NCBI GenBank assembly: GCA_963731615.1
Contig: CAVSWD010000008.1
Coordinates: forward strand, 62,001 to 126,000
Reading direction: 5' to 3'
DNA length: 64,000 nucleotides
Source: Gaiellasilicea sp963731615
GTDB lineage: Bacteria; Actinomycetota; Thermoleophilia; Gaiellales; Gaiellaceae
Positions 8,531 through 17,932 of the stretch are shown here, one piece after another (the first letter of the stretch is position 1; every line of letters starts with the position of its first letter). A model generated the notes under the pieces. It had not been told where the DNA came from. It searched no databases and was given only the letters and a program-made list of their open reading frames with translations. A program made the position numbers and the translations under genes.

Positions 8531-9911
8531 CGAGCGGCTTGCCGGGGCGGGTCGGGTGCACCATCGACAGCGAGAGGCGATACCAGCCGGGCGCGACGTC
8601 GCCGCCCAGAGTGAGCTGAATCCGCTTGCCCGCGGGCGCGCGCCCGGTTCGCTCGACGGCGGCCGAGTTGAGCGGCAGCCGCACGAGCCGAGCGCGGTAG
8701 TTGCAGTCGCGATGGCATCGGAGCGAGATCGTACGGGCGTGCGTCACGAACGACGTCACGGCGGTACTCACGAGCGGGCAGACCCCGATCGTTCCCAGAC
8801 CGGCGGTCTCCATCGCCGTCCGAACCGGCTCCAGCGACCGTTTCGGCGTCCCGTCCGCATAGACGAGCCCGGACTGCCAGCCCGATCGTCCGATCTCGTC
8901 GCGCGTATGGAAGAGCAGCATCCCGGCCACGTTCGACTGGCAGTAGGCGAGATGGATCGCGCGGCGGTACGCCGCGGCCTGCGCGAGCTCCGACACCGGA
9001 CGCGTCGTCGCCGGCTCGACGCCGCCGTAGAGCCCGCGCTTGTCGGCGGGGATGACGGATTCGATCCCGAACTCGTCGTAGAGGATCGGCAGCCCCGAAC
9101 CGACCTGCGCCGTCCCGTTGAAGGCCTTCCCGAGCAGGTTGACGAGCCGGTCCTGGTCGATCAGGCCGAGGTGGTCGCGATCCTGCGGCACCGCGTCGAC
9201 GGCGACGCTCGAGTTGAGCGGGTACGGATGGAACGAGAAGCCGTCCATGATCGGCAGGGCGCGGCGGCTCTTGCGGTACGCCTCGCCGAGCTCGCGCAGG
9301 AAGCGTGTGGGGGAGATCGTGTCGCGCTTCGTGTACGGCCGGTCGATGCCGCGCGGGGCAAGCGCTCCGCCCCAGACGCGGACGTCCGGCGCCGCCGCCT
9401 TCAGCGCGTCGTAGGTCGCGCCGAGGAGCCGGAGGTAGGCGGGCGCCGAGGCGCCCTTGCCGGCCACGTCGAACTGCGGCAGCCAGAAGCGGTTGATGTT
9501 CGGCTCGTTACCGACGATCACGTCCCGAATCGCCGGGTTCTCGCGGACAATCGCGGCCGCGTAGCTCGCGAACTCCTTCCGGGCCGTCAGGGTCAGCGGT
9601 GTCGTGCGCGAGCCCTCGTTGTAGACCGAGACGTAGACGCGGACGCCGTGCAGCAGCGCCGCGGTCGCCACGTTCGAGATCACCATCGCCTCGTGCGGGG
9701 TCGGCTCTTGGAGGCCGGGCACCCAGAAGCTCGTGATCCGGACGGCCTTGAAGCCGGCGAGTCGCAGCAGGCCCATTTCGGCCTCGGACTCGACCGCGCT
9801 CGGGCTGCGGACGCGGTCCTCTGCGGCGCCGAAGACGACCGACGTACCGCCCGCGTGAGCCGCGGGCGCAAACGCGAGCAGGACGATCAGAGCTGCCAGG
9901 AAGCGGATCAC
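8430..9911 (-). CDS. Secreted glycosidase-like protein, TIM-barrel clan GH-A type
   Basis: 493 residues with a cleavable signal (VIRFLAALIVLLAFAPAAHA). The barrel has IVGNEPNINRFW (about 135), matching the acid/base Asn-Glu-Pro of clan GH-A, and LPILYDEFGIES (about 260), matching a nucleophile strand. A C-terminal domain of about 100 residues (YRARLVRLPLN...GWYRLSLSMVHPTRPGK) looks like a small beta-sandwich. The substrate is unknown. Its last 100 bases overlap the signal-peptide region of the degenerate copy downstream. The GTG start lies nine bases after TACCTT. Confidence 0.75.
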   Translation of the reverse strand: MIRFLAALIVLLAFAPAAHAGGTSVVFGAAEDRVRSPSAVESEAEMGLLRLAGFKAVRITSFWVPGLQEPTPHEAMVISNVATAALLHGVRVYVSVYNEGSRTTPLTLTARKEFASYAAAIVRENPAIRDVIVGNEPNINRFWLPQFDVAGKGASAPAYLRLLGATYDALKAAAPDVRVWGGALAPRGIDRPYTKRDTISPTRFLRELGEAYRKSRRALPIMDGFSFHPYPLNSSVAVDAVPQDRDHLGLIDQDRLVNLLGKAFNGTAQVGSGLPILYDEFGIESVIPADKRGLYGGVEPATTRPVSELAQAAAYRRAIHLAYCQSNVAGMLLFHTRDEIGRSGWQSGLVYADGTPKRSLEPVRTAMETAGLGTIGVCPLVSTAVTSFVTHARTISLRCHRDCNYRARLVRLPLNSAAVERTGRAPAGKRIQLTLGGDVAPGWYRLSLSMVHPTRPGKPLVRTSVPFALAGSSRQLSASEAVAAMSPRFWLEP

Positions 9912-9919
9912 GCCGTGGC

Positions 9920-9926
9920 TAAGGTA
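9920..9926. promoter_or_regulatory. Bidirectional -10 heptamer TAAGGTA between uvrC and the glycosidase gene
   Basis: Plus strand: TAAGGT (9920-9925), seven bases before the uvrC GTG at 9933. Minus strand: TACCTT (9926-9921), nine bases before the GTG at 9911. The start codons are 21 bp apart. No LexA-type operator is visible, so this uvrC is probably not SOS-controlled from here. Confidence 0.6.
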
Positions 9927-9932
9927 GCCAGA

Positions 9933-11786
9933 GTGGCTGACGTCACGGACAAGCTGAAGGGAATCCCGGCCAGACCGGGGGTCTACCTCTTCCGCGACCA
10001 CAAGGCCGACGTCCTCTACGTCGGCAAGGCGAAGTCGCTGCGCCCTCGCGTCCGCTCCTATTTCCAGGCCGGCCGGGGCGACACGCGGGCGTCGATTCCG
10101 AGCCTCGTCGGGCGGATCGCCGACGTCGAGGTGATCGTGACGACGACCGAGGTGGAGGCCCTGCACCTGGAGCAGAACCTGGTCAAGCGCTACCAGCCGC
10201 CGTTCAACGTCCGGCTGCGCGACGACAAGTCGTTCCCATACATCGCGGTCACGGTCGAGGACGAGTACCCGCGGGTCATGTTCACGCGCGAGCGGCACCG
10301 CCGCGGTGTCCTCTACTTCGGGCCGTACGCGAACGCGAAGAAGGTGCGGGAGACGCTCGACGTGCTCAACCGGGTCTTCCAGTTCCGGCCCTGCGAGGGG
10401 CCGAAGCCGGGTCGCCACTCGGGGATCCCGTGCCTCGACTTCCATATCGAGCGCTGCCACGCGCCCTGCGTCGGCTACATCTCGCGGGAGGGGTACGGCG
10501 AGATCGTCGAGGGCGTCGTCAACTTCCTCTCCGGCGACACCCGCACGATCGTCCGGGAGCTCCAGCGGCAGATGAGCGTAGCCGCGGCCGACGAGCGGTT
10601 CGAGGACGCCGCTCGCTACCGGAACCGGCTCTTCGCGATCGAGAACCTCGCCGAGCGGCAGGGTGCCGACCGCCGCGAGACCGGCTCGATCGACGTGATC
10701 GGGGTCGCCGTCGAGGGCCACCGCGCCGCGGTGCAGGTGTTTCCGCTCCGAGGCGGCAAGATGGTCGATCGACACGGCTTCCACCTCGAGAACGTCGAGG
10801 GACAGGACCCGACGACCATTCTGGAGGCTTTTTGCCTGGAGTACTACGGAAATGCACCGTCGATCCCGCCTCAGATCGTCGTGCCCTCGGAGGCGACGGG
10901 GCTCGAGGCGCTGCAGCAGTTCCTCTCCGAGCTACGAGGCTCGCGCGTCGAGGTGCGCGCGCCCGCGCGGGGCGAGAAGCGGCGGCTCGCCGGGCTGGCG
11001 GCGCAGAACGCGAAGCTCGCGCTCGACTCCGAGCTGGTCGTCTCCGAGCAGAAGCGGCTGCGGCGCGTGCACGCGCTCGAGGAGCTGCGCGAGGCGCTCA
11101 ACCTCGAAAGCCTGCCGCTGCGGATCGAGTGCTTCGACATCTCCAACATCCAGGGTCAGGAGATCGTCGGCTCGATGGTCGTCTTCCAGGACGGGATCCC
11201 GAAGAAGGCGCACTACCGCAAGTTCGGCGTGCGCGGCCTGAACGGCCAGGACGACTTCGCCGCGATGGCCGAGGTCGTGTCGCGCCGGTTCGCCCGGCTC
11301 GACAGCGGCACCGGGGCCGAGTACGACGAAGGCTTCGCGGCCGTCCCGAACCTCGTCGTCATCGACGGCGGCAAGGGACAGCTCTCGGCCGCGCTCGCAG
11401 CGATGCAGGCCTACGACCTGCCCCGCGTCGCCGTCATCTCGCTGGCGAAGCGGATCGAGGAGGTGTTCGTGCCGGGCCGGCCGGACGCGATCCTGCTCGA
11501 CCCTCACTCGGCGGGATTGCAGTTGCTCCAACGTGTTAGGGACGAAGCGCACCGGTTCGCGCTCGGCTTCCACCGCCAGCGCCGGTCGGCGCGCGCGCGT
11601 GAGTCGCTCTTCGACACGCTGGAGGGCGTCGGCCCGGCGAGACGGCGTGCGCTCCTGCAGCACTTCGGCTCGACTGAGAGCGTGATCGCGGCGAGCCAGG
11701 AGGAGCTCGAAGGCGTCCCCGGCATCCCGGCAAAGACCGCGCGGTCGATCTACGCGCAGCTGCACGGAACCGGCAGACCCGGCTAG
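9933..11786 (+). CDS. uvrC: Excinuclease ABC subunit C
   Basis: 617 residues, a full-length UvrC. The GIY-YIG nuclease domain is at about 12-90 (PGVYLF and VLYVGKAKSLRPRV). The cysteine region IPCLDFHIERCHAPCVGY is near 170, the UVR/UvrB-binding helix near 210-240, and the RNase H-like 5'-nuclease domain near 390-540 (IECFDISNIQG, VVIDGGKGQ, RDEAHRFALGFHR). A helix-hairpin-helix pair ends the protein. It makes both incisions in nucleotide excision repair with UvrA and UvrB, which are not in the window. Start chosen from the TAAGGT spacing and the conserved N-terminus. Its stop shares CTAG with the convergent gene. Confidence 0.97.
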   Translation: MADVTDKLKGIPARPGVYLFRDHKADVLYVGKAKSLRPRVRSYFQAGRGDTRASIPSLVGRIADVEVIVTTTEVEALHLEQNLVKRYQPPFNVRLRDDKSFPYIAVTVEDEYPRVMFTRERHRRGVLYFGPYANAKKVRETLDVLNRVFQFRPCEGPKPGRHSGIPCLDFHIERCHAPCVGYISREGYGEIVEGVVNFLSGDTRTIVRELQRQMSVAAADERFEDAARYRNRLFAIENLAERQGADRRETGSIDVIGVAVEGHRAAVQVFPLRGGKMVDRHGFHLENVEGQDPTTILEAFCLEYYGNAPSIPPQIVVPSEATGLEALQQFLSELRGSRVEVRAPARGEKRRLAGLAAQNAKLALDSELVVSEQKRLRRVHALEELREALNLESLPLRIECFDISNIQGQEIVGSMVVFQDGIPKKAHYRKFGVRGLNGQDDFAAMAEVVSRRFARLDSGTGAEYDEGFAAVPNLVVIDGGKGQLSAALAAMQAYDLPRVAVISLAKRIEEVFVPGRPDAILLDPHSAGLQLLQRVRDEAHRFALGFHRQRRSARARESLFDTLEGVGPARRRALLQHFGSTESVIAASQEELEGVPGIPAKTARSIYAQLHGTGRPG

Positions 11787-12721
11787 GGCTCAGAGGCTGC
11801 GCGCTTGCCGGCGATCGAGCGCCAGTCGGTGTGCCCGAGCGTGAGGAAGAGCGCCGCGAAGCCGAGCACGATGTTGGTCACGATCAGCGTCAGCTTCATC
11901 CCGACGCTGAAGGCGAGCAGCGTCGCGCTGCCGATTCCCGTTCCGTTGAAGACGTAGACGATGAACGCCTGCTCGGTGCCGATCCCGCCCGGTGAGATCG
12001 GGACGAGCGTCGCCATGCTCTGCGTCACCTGGACAAGCAGGACGTTTCGGAGCGTCTGCTCGATGCCGAACGCGTCGAGGAAGAACCAGATCGCCGTGAA
12101 CCGGAGCAGCCAATCACCGGCCTGCCAGAGCGCCACCTCGCGCAGGTAGCGCGTGCGGTCGGACATGATCGCCAGGCCTTGCCGGATCCGGAGCTTGAAC
12201 TCCGCCACGTGCAGCCGGAGCCAGAGGATGCCGATGACGGCGAAGATCGAGAGCACGATCAGAAGCAGGAGCGAGAACTCCGGGTTGGCGGCGAAGAAAC
12301 CGAAGTCGAACCCGGGCAGGCTGCCGAGCGAGCTGACGCCGGGGAGGACACCCAGCGTCAGCGCGTAGACGAAGATCAGCAGCGCCATCGCCATGTCGAA
12401 GAACGAGAGGACGAGGAGCGTCGACGCGAGCGTCGTGTAGGTGCCGCCGGGTACGGCGCGGTGCGCGAGATAGAGCCGCACCGCGTCGCCCGCGCGAATC
12501 GGGACGAGTGCGTTGACGCCGACGCCCGCGAGATAGGAGGCGTAGATCGAGCGCCAGCGCACCTCTTCCTCGGGATAGGAGGCCGCAATCGCGTTCCGCC
12601 ACGCGCGGCTCGTGCACATCGTCTTCAGCAGGTGGGCGCAGACCGCGAGCACGAGCGGCACGAACTCGACCGCGGCCAGCTGCTCGAAGAAGACGCGGAT
12701 CGCATGGAGCACCTCGCCCAT
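11783..12721 (-). CDS. UPF0104 / LPG-synthase-type membrane protein
   Basis: 312 residues, about eight membrane segments. The signature region YLAGVGVNALVPIRAGDAVRLYLAHRAVPGGT (about 62-95) and the motif VPISPGGIGTEQAFIVYVF (about 240) are typical of the family. No catalytic soluble domain is attached, so a lipid-flippase-like role is more likely than aminoacylation. It is the second member of this family in the window (see 3866-4915). The ATG is six bases after TAGCCT (12733-12728), consistent with a leaderless message. Confidence 0.85.
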   Translation of the reverse strand: MGEVLHAIRVFFEQLAAVEFVPLVLAVCAHLLKTMCTSRAWRNAIAASYPEEEVRWRSIYASYLAGVGVNALVPIRAGDAVRLYLAHRAVPGGTYTTLASTLLVLSFFDMAMALLIFVYALTLGVLPGVSSLGSLPGFDFGFFAANPEFSLLLLIVLSIFAVIGILWLRLHVAEFKLRIRQGLAIMSDRTRYLREVALWQAGDWLLRFTAIWFFLDAFGIEQTLRNVLLVQVTQSMATLVPISPGGIGTEQAFIVYVFNGTGIGSATLLAFSVGMKLTLIVTNIVLGFAALFLTLGHTDWRSIAGKRAASEP

Positions 12722-12755
12722 GCCCTCAGGCTACAACGGCGCCGCGTGAGCGATT

Positions 12756-12821
12756 GGGCCGCGCAAGCGGCCCCTACAGGGGTCTTCGCGCGATGAGCGT
12801 CCGCGAATGCGGATGCTCATC
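12756..12821 (-). terminator. Two strong hairpins downstream of the P5C dehydrogenase gene
   Basis: GATGAGC-G-TCCGC / GCGGA-T-GCTCATC (12792-12821) and GGGCCGC-GCAA-GCGGCCC (12756-12773) are near-perfect stems located just after the dehydrogenase stop and before the next gene's promoter. Neither has a clear T-tract, so factor-independent termination is only probable. The stretch between them is one copy of a short dispersed repeat also seen after whiA. Confidence 0.45.
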
Positions 12822-12830
12822 CTGCGCAGA

Positions 12831-14480
<1,650 letters not shown>

Positions 14481-14484
<4 letters not shown>

Positions 14485-14636
14485 GCCCCTGGCCGCCTTC
14501 CGCTCCCGCCCGGCGAAGCCGGGCTCCGCGAAAGGCTGACGTCGCTCGCGCCGCTCCAACCGGCGGCCCGTTCCTCCGTACTGTTCCACCGGCCTCCGCG
14601 GCGCGAGCGACATCCCAGGAACGCGAGCAAGCTCAC
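14481..14636 (-). CDS. Short leader ORF coupled to P5C dehydrogenase
   Basis: 51 codons. The GTG at 14636 lies six bases after TACAAT (14648-14643), a near-consensus -10. The stop TGA overlaps the GTG of the dehydrogenase gene by the GTGA arrangement. The peptide is rich in Arg, Gly and Ser, includes RWNSTEERAAGW, and matches no family I know. It could be a regulatory leader peptide or just a translated structured leader. A 13-bp inverted repeat and a GC hairpin lie within it. Confidence 0.4.
14508..14524. repeat. Perfect GC hairpin in the P5C dehydrogenase leader
   Basis: GCCCGGC-GAA-GCCGGGC, seven-base arms around a three-base loop, about 25 bases upstream of the dehydrogenase start. It could influence coupling between the leader ORF and the enzyme gene. 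Confidence 0.5.
14541..14611. repeat. 71-bp element bounded by perfect 13-bp inverted repeats
   Basis: GTCGCTCGCGCCG (14541-14553) and its exact complement CGGCGCGAGCGAC (14599-14611) flank 45 bp inside the leader of the dehydrogenase gene. It may be a transcribed RNA structure or a small palindromic mobile repeat. I saw no second copy in the window. Confidence 0.55.
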
Positions 14637-14659
14637 GGCGCGATTGTAGAGTCGGGCGG

Positions 14660-15211
14660 ATGCGCGTGACGCGGCATCCCTACGAGATCGAAGGCTGGGG
14701 CGTGGGGGAGTTGTGGGTCGGCGATGCCCGCGTGGTCGTGGCGCACGACCCACCGGCTCCGAATGTCCGATTCGGCGCGGTCGTCGCCCAAAACGCCCCC
14801 AGGGGCACCCCGGGTGTCCCTACTGAAACGCTATCGCGCCGCTCGCAACGAGAGGGAAACGGTTTCGTGCCGAAACTGCTCCAATCGCTCCACAGCTACT
14901 TCGCAGGCGAGCAGGTCTCGTTCGCGAACGTGCCGCTCGACGCCGACTGGGGGACGCCGTTCCAGGCGGCACTCGCAGCTGCGCTCCGTGGCGTCCCCTG
15001 GGGCGAGGTCGTCACTTACGGTGAGCTTTCGGCGCTTGCCGGGCGCCAGCGTGCTGCCCGCGCAGCCGGCACGTTCTGCGCCGAGAACCGCTTCTCGCTC
15101 TTCGTCCCCTGCCATCGCGTCGTCTCGGTCGGCGGAATCGGCGGCTACGGGTCGCTCGGGGTCGAGTACAAGCGACGCCTGCTCAAGCTGGAGGGGTATG
15201 GCGCTCTCTGA
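14660..15211 (+). CDS. ogt: Methylated-DNA-[protein]-cysteine S-methyltransferase
   Basis: 183 residues. The C-terminal alkyltransferase domain has the GTPFQAALAAALRGVPWGEVVTYGELS helix-turn-helix region and the acceptor motif FVPCHRVV, in which the cysteine takes the alkyl group from O6-alkylguanine. The N-terminal 80 residues are variable, as usual. The ATG is seven bases after TAGAGT (14647-14652), so a leaderless mRNA is likely. It overlaps whiA by 14 bases and is read with it. Confidence 0.93.
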   Translation: MRVTRHPYEIEGWGVGELWVGDARVVVAHDPPAPNVRFGAVVAQNAPRGTPGVPTETLSRRSQREGNGFVPKLLQSLHSYFAGEQVSFANVPLDADWGTPFQAALAAALRGVPWGEVVTYGELSALAGRQRAARAAGTFCAENRFSLFVPCHRVVSVGGIGGYGSLGVEYKRRLLKLEGYGAL

Positions 15212-16121
15212 CGAGCTCCGCTCGGAGCTGGCGGCGATCGCGCCGACCCGGGGTTGCTGCCGCCTGGCGGAGGTGTCGGCGCTGTTCCACTCGGCGGGCA
15301 GCATCCACCTGCGGGGGCGGGGGGAGGTCGCACTCCACCTTGACGTGGTGACGTCTGCGATCGCGCGGCGAGCGTTCTCGCTCCTGCGGGAGCTCGGGAT
15401 CCGATCCGAGATCCGAACATACAGCCGCCGCTCGTTCGATCGGGCGACTCGATTCCAGCTTCACGTGACCGGAGACGAGCGTTCGGTCGCAGCGCTCGTC
15501 GAGGCCGGTGTTCTCGACGCGCGACACGCTCCGGTCGAACGCCCGCCGAAGCGGATCGTCGGCCGCGGCTGCTGTCGCGGCGCCTATCTCCGGGGCGCGT
15601 TGCTCGGCGGCGGCTCCTTGTCGGGCCCACGGTCGCCGCACCTGGAGCTGCGGACGACCTCGCTCGAAGGCGCTGAGTTCCTGCGGGCCGTTGCGGCGGC
15701 CGGTGAGACGACCCTCGGTGTCATCGACCGTGGCCGGCACGCGGCGGCCTACGCGAAGGGCTTCGACGCGATCGAGGCGATCCTGACCGCCGCCGGAGCG
15801 GGGGACACGGTGCTCGCGTTCGAGGAGCGGTCGGTGGTGGCGGGCGCGCGCGCGGAGGCGAACAGGCTCGCGAACGCGGATCACGCGAACCTCGTGCGCA
15901 CGAGCCGCGCGGCACAGGAGCAGCTGGACGCGGTCCGCGCCCTTCAGCGGGACGGGGTGCTGGAGCGGCTGCCGGACCGTCTGCAGGAGATCGCGCGGCT
16001 GAGGCTGCGCCATCAAACGCTTCCGCTCCGCGAGCTGGCCACCAAGTGCGACCCCCCGACGACGAAGGCCTCAGCCCACCGCCGCCTGCGCAAGCTGCAA
16101 GACCTCGCGGCCGAACATTGA
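15198..16121 (+). CDS. whiA: DNA-binding protein WhiA
   Basis: 307 residues. The LAGLIDADG-like N-terminal domain includes RLAEVSALFHSAGSIHLRGRG (about 18-38) and CRGAYLRGALLGGGSLS (about 125). The C-terminal helix-turn-helix has LPLRELATKCDPPTTKASAHRRLRKLQDLA. In Streptomyces WhiA acts with WhiB in sporulation septation; non-sporulating relatives also carry it. ATG at 15198 is chosen because GGAGGGG precedes it and the N-terminus fits. Usual neighbours rapZ and yvcK are not adjacent here; ogt is. Confidence 0.95.
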   Translation: MALSDELRSELAAIAPTRGCCRLAEVSALFHSAGSIHLRGRGEVALHLDVVTSAIARRAFSLLRELGIRSEIRTYSRRSFDRATRFQLHVTGDERSVAALVEAGVLDARHAPVERPPKRIVGRGCCRGAYLRGALLGGGSLSGPRSPHLELRTTSLEGAEFLRAVAAAGETTLGVIDRGRHAAAYAKGFDAIEAILTAAGAGDTVLAFEERSVVAGARAEANRLANADHANLVRTSRAAQEQLDAVRALQRDGVLERLPDRLQEIARLRLRHQTLPLRELATKCDPPTTKASAHRRLRKLQDLAAEH

Positions 16122-16136
16122 GCCCGGGAGCGAAGC

Positions 16137-16151
16137 GACCCTTCAGGGGTC
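16137..16151 (+). terminator. Hairpin after whiA
   Basis: GACCC-TTCAG-GGGTC followed by TT, 16 bases after the whiA stop. It is a short stem with a weak T-tail, so termination is plausible but not certain. The same motif, slightly altered, recurs at 12763-12792. Confidence 0.4.
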
Positions 16152-16161
16152 TTGGCGCGGA

Positions 16162-16344
16162 TCAGGGATCTCCCTCCCGCGGATCCCGTTCTGCTTGCGC
16201 CATAAAGAAAGGAAGGCGGGCCGGAGGGGAAGCTCCGAGGACGACCTTCCCCTCCGCGTGTCGTACTCCGATGCCTGCGGCGGACGGGGTCTGAATCCAC
16301 CGCCGGACAAGCACGAACCCGCACGACGAAGAGTAGGGCATCGG
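16162..16344. other. Structured intergenic region between whiA and the M32 carboxypeptidase gene
   Basis: No convincing gene occupies 16122-16414. Three nested or consecutive pairings stand out: GGGATC/GATCCC (16163-16168 with 16184-16189), an 11-bp stem CGGAGGGGAAG/CTTCCCCTCCG (16222-16232 with 16246-16256), and CCGATGCC/GGCATCGG (16268-16275 with 16337-16344) enclosing GGCGG/CCGCC (16279-16283 with 16300-16304). It could be a small structured RNA, orientation unknown. It does not fold as a tRNA, and I do not recognise a known class. Confidence 0.4.
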
Positions 16345-16414
16345 CCCGCGCTCGTCACCCGTGTTGCAAATCGGAAAACACCTGTTGACCGCAGAGGCGC
16401 TACGTTTCCACGCG

Positions 16415-17902
16415 ATGAACACGACGTATGCAGAGCTGCGCGAGCGGATCGGCGAGATCGAGGATCTCGACCGGACGTCGGCTCTGCTTGCCTGGGATCA
16501 GCAGGTCAAGATGCCGCCGGGTGGTGCCGGCGTGCGCGCGGAGCAGCTCGCCACGCTTGATCGGCTTGCACACGAGGCCCTGACGTCGGACGAGATCGGG
16601 CGCCTGCTCGATCAGCTGGCGCCGTACGAGGAGTCGCTTGCCCCCGAATCGGACGAAGCGAGCCTGATCCGGGTCGTTCGCCGCGACTGGGAGAAGGCGC
16701 GGCGGGTCCCGTCGGAGCTTCGCGGCGAGATGTCGCGCGCTGCGTCGCTGGCGATGCCCGTCTGGGTGAAGGCACGTCAGGAGTCGGACTTCTCGCAGTT
16801 CCTGCCGGCCCTACGGCACAACTTCGACCTTCGGCGCCGCTACGTCGAGTGCTTCGACGAGTACGACGAGCCCTACGACGTGCTCCTCGACGACTTCGAG
16901 CCCGGGATGAAGACGGCGGAGGTGCGGGCCGTGTTCGACCGCTTGAAGGAGGAGCAGGTTCCGCTCGTCGCTGCTTCCCGAGCCGAGGGGAACCGGCCGG
17001 TGAGAGATGCGACGTTCCCGATCGAAGGCCAGAAGGCGTTCGAGCTGAAGGTGATCGAGCGCTTCGGCTTCAATGCGGCCGAGTGGCGGCTCGACCCCGC
17101 CGTGCATCCATTCGCGTCGTCGATCGCAAACTCCGACATCCGCCTGACGACGCGGTACTTCGAGTCGAACCTCGACAGCCTCTTCGGGACCATGCACGAG
17201 TGCGGCCACGGCCTCTACGAGCACGGAGTCGCCTCCGAGCTCGAGCGCACCCCGCTCGGCCAGGGCTGCTCGCTCGGTCTGCACGAGTCGCAGAGCCGGA
17301 TGTGGGAGAACATGGTCGGCCGCAGCCTCCCGTTCTGGCGGCACTTCTACCCCGAACTGCAGCGGACGTTCCCGCAGGCGCTCGCGGAGGTGACGCTGGA
17401 GGACTGGTACCGCTCGGTCAACTGGGTCGAGCCGTCGCTGATCCGCGTCGAGGCGGACGAGGCGACCTACAACCTGCACATCATCCTCCGCTTCGAGCTC
17501 GAGCAGGAGCTGCTCGCCGACTCGGTCGACCTCGAGGATCTGCCCGCGATCTGGAACCAACGCATGCAGGACTACCTCGGTATCGAGCCTCCGGACGACG
17601 CGCTCGGGGTCCTCCAGGACATGCATTGGGCGGTGGGCGCGATCGGCTACTTCTCCACCTACGCCCTCGGGAACGTGATCTCCGGGCAGCTGTGGGAGCG
17701 GGTGACCGGCGAGATCCCGGACCTGCACGACCAGTTCGAGCAGGGTGAGTTCGGCGCGCTGTCCGGCTGGCTGGAGGAGAATCTGTGGCGGCACGGGCGG
17801 AAGTTCCGCCCGCGCGAGATGGTCCAGCGGATCACGGGCGGCGGGCTCGACCCGGATCCGTACCTGCGGTATCTGCGCGGCAAGTACCCCCTCGCCACTT
17901 AG
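16415..17902 (+). CDS. Carboxypeptidase Taq, metallopeptidase family M32
   Basis: 495 residues, the usual length. The zinc-binding motif is in GTMHECGHGLYEHG (HECGH, about 262) with the third ligand region LHESQSRMWENMVGRS about 30 residues later. The N-terminus (TSALLAWDQQVKMPPGGAGVRAEQLATLDRLAHE) is characteristic. It is a cytoplasmic enzyme that removes C-terminal residues, except proline, from peptides. The ATG is eight bases after TACGTT (16401-16406). Confidence 0.95.
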   Translation: MNTTYAELRERIGEIEDLDRTSALLAWDQQVKMPPGGAGVRAEQLATLDRLAHEALTSDEIGRLLDQLAPYEESLAPESDEASLIRVVRRDWEKARRVPSELRGEMSRAASLAMPVWVKARQESDFSQFLPALRHNFDLRRRYVECFDEYDEPYDVLLDDFEPGMKTAEVRAVFDRLKEEQVPLVAASRAEGNRPVRDATFPIEGQKAFELKVIERFGFNAAEWRLDPAVHPFASSIANSDIRLTTRYFESNLDSLFGTMHECGHGLYEHGVASELERTPLGQGCSLGLHESQSRMWENMVGRSLPFWRHFYPELQRTFPQALAEVTLEDWYRSVNWVEPSLIRVEADEATYNLHIILRFELEQELLADSVDLEDLPAIWNQRMQDYLGIEPPDDALGVLQDMHWAVGAIGYFSTYALGNVISGQLWERVTGEIPDLHDQFEQGEFGALSGWLEENLWRHGRKFRPREMVQRITGGGLDPDPYLRYLRGKYPLAT

Positions 17903-17932
17903 ACTCAGCGCCGCAACCAACGAGGGGATCTG

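Noticed and set aside
7440..9911. Programmed +1 frameshift in the glycosidase copy
   Set aside because: The site is just CCC with no stimulatory element seen, and similar +1 breaks occur at unrelated genes.
9912..9932. LexA operator in front of uvrC
   Set aside because: No CGAAC-N4-GTTCG-like sequence is present between the divergent starts.
16268..16344. tRNA-like fold, with TCA in one loop (possible tRNA-Sec)
   Set aside because: The closing stem is present but the D, anticodon and T arms cannot be formed in order on either strand, and the T-loop consensus is missing.
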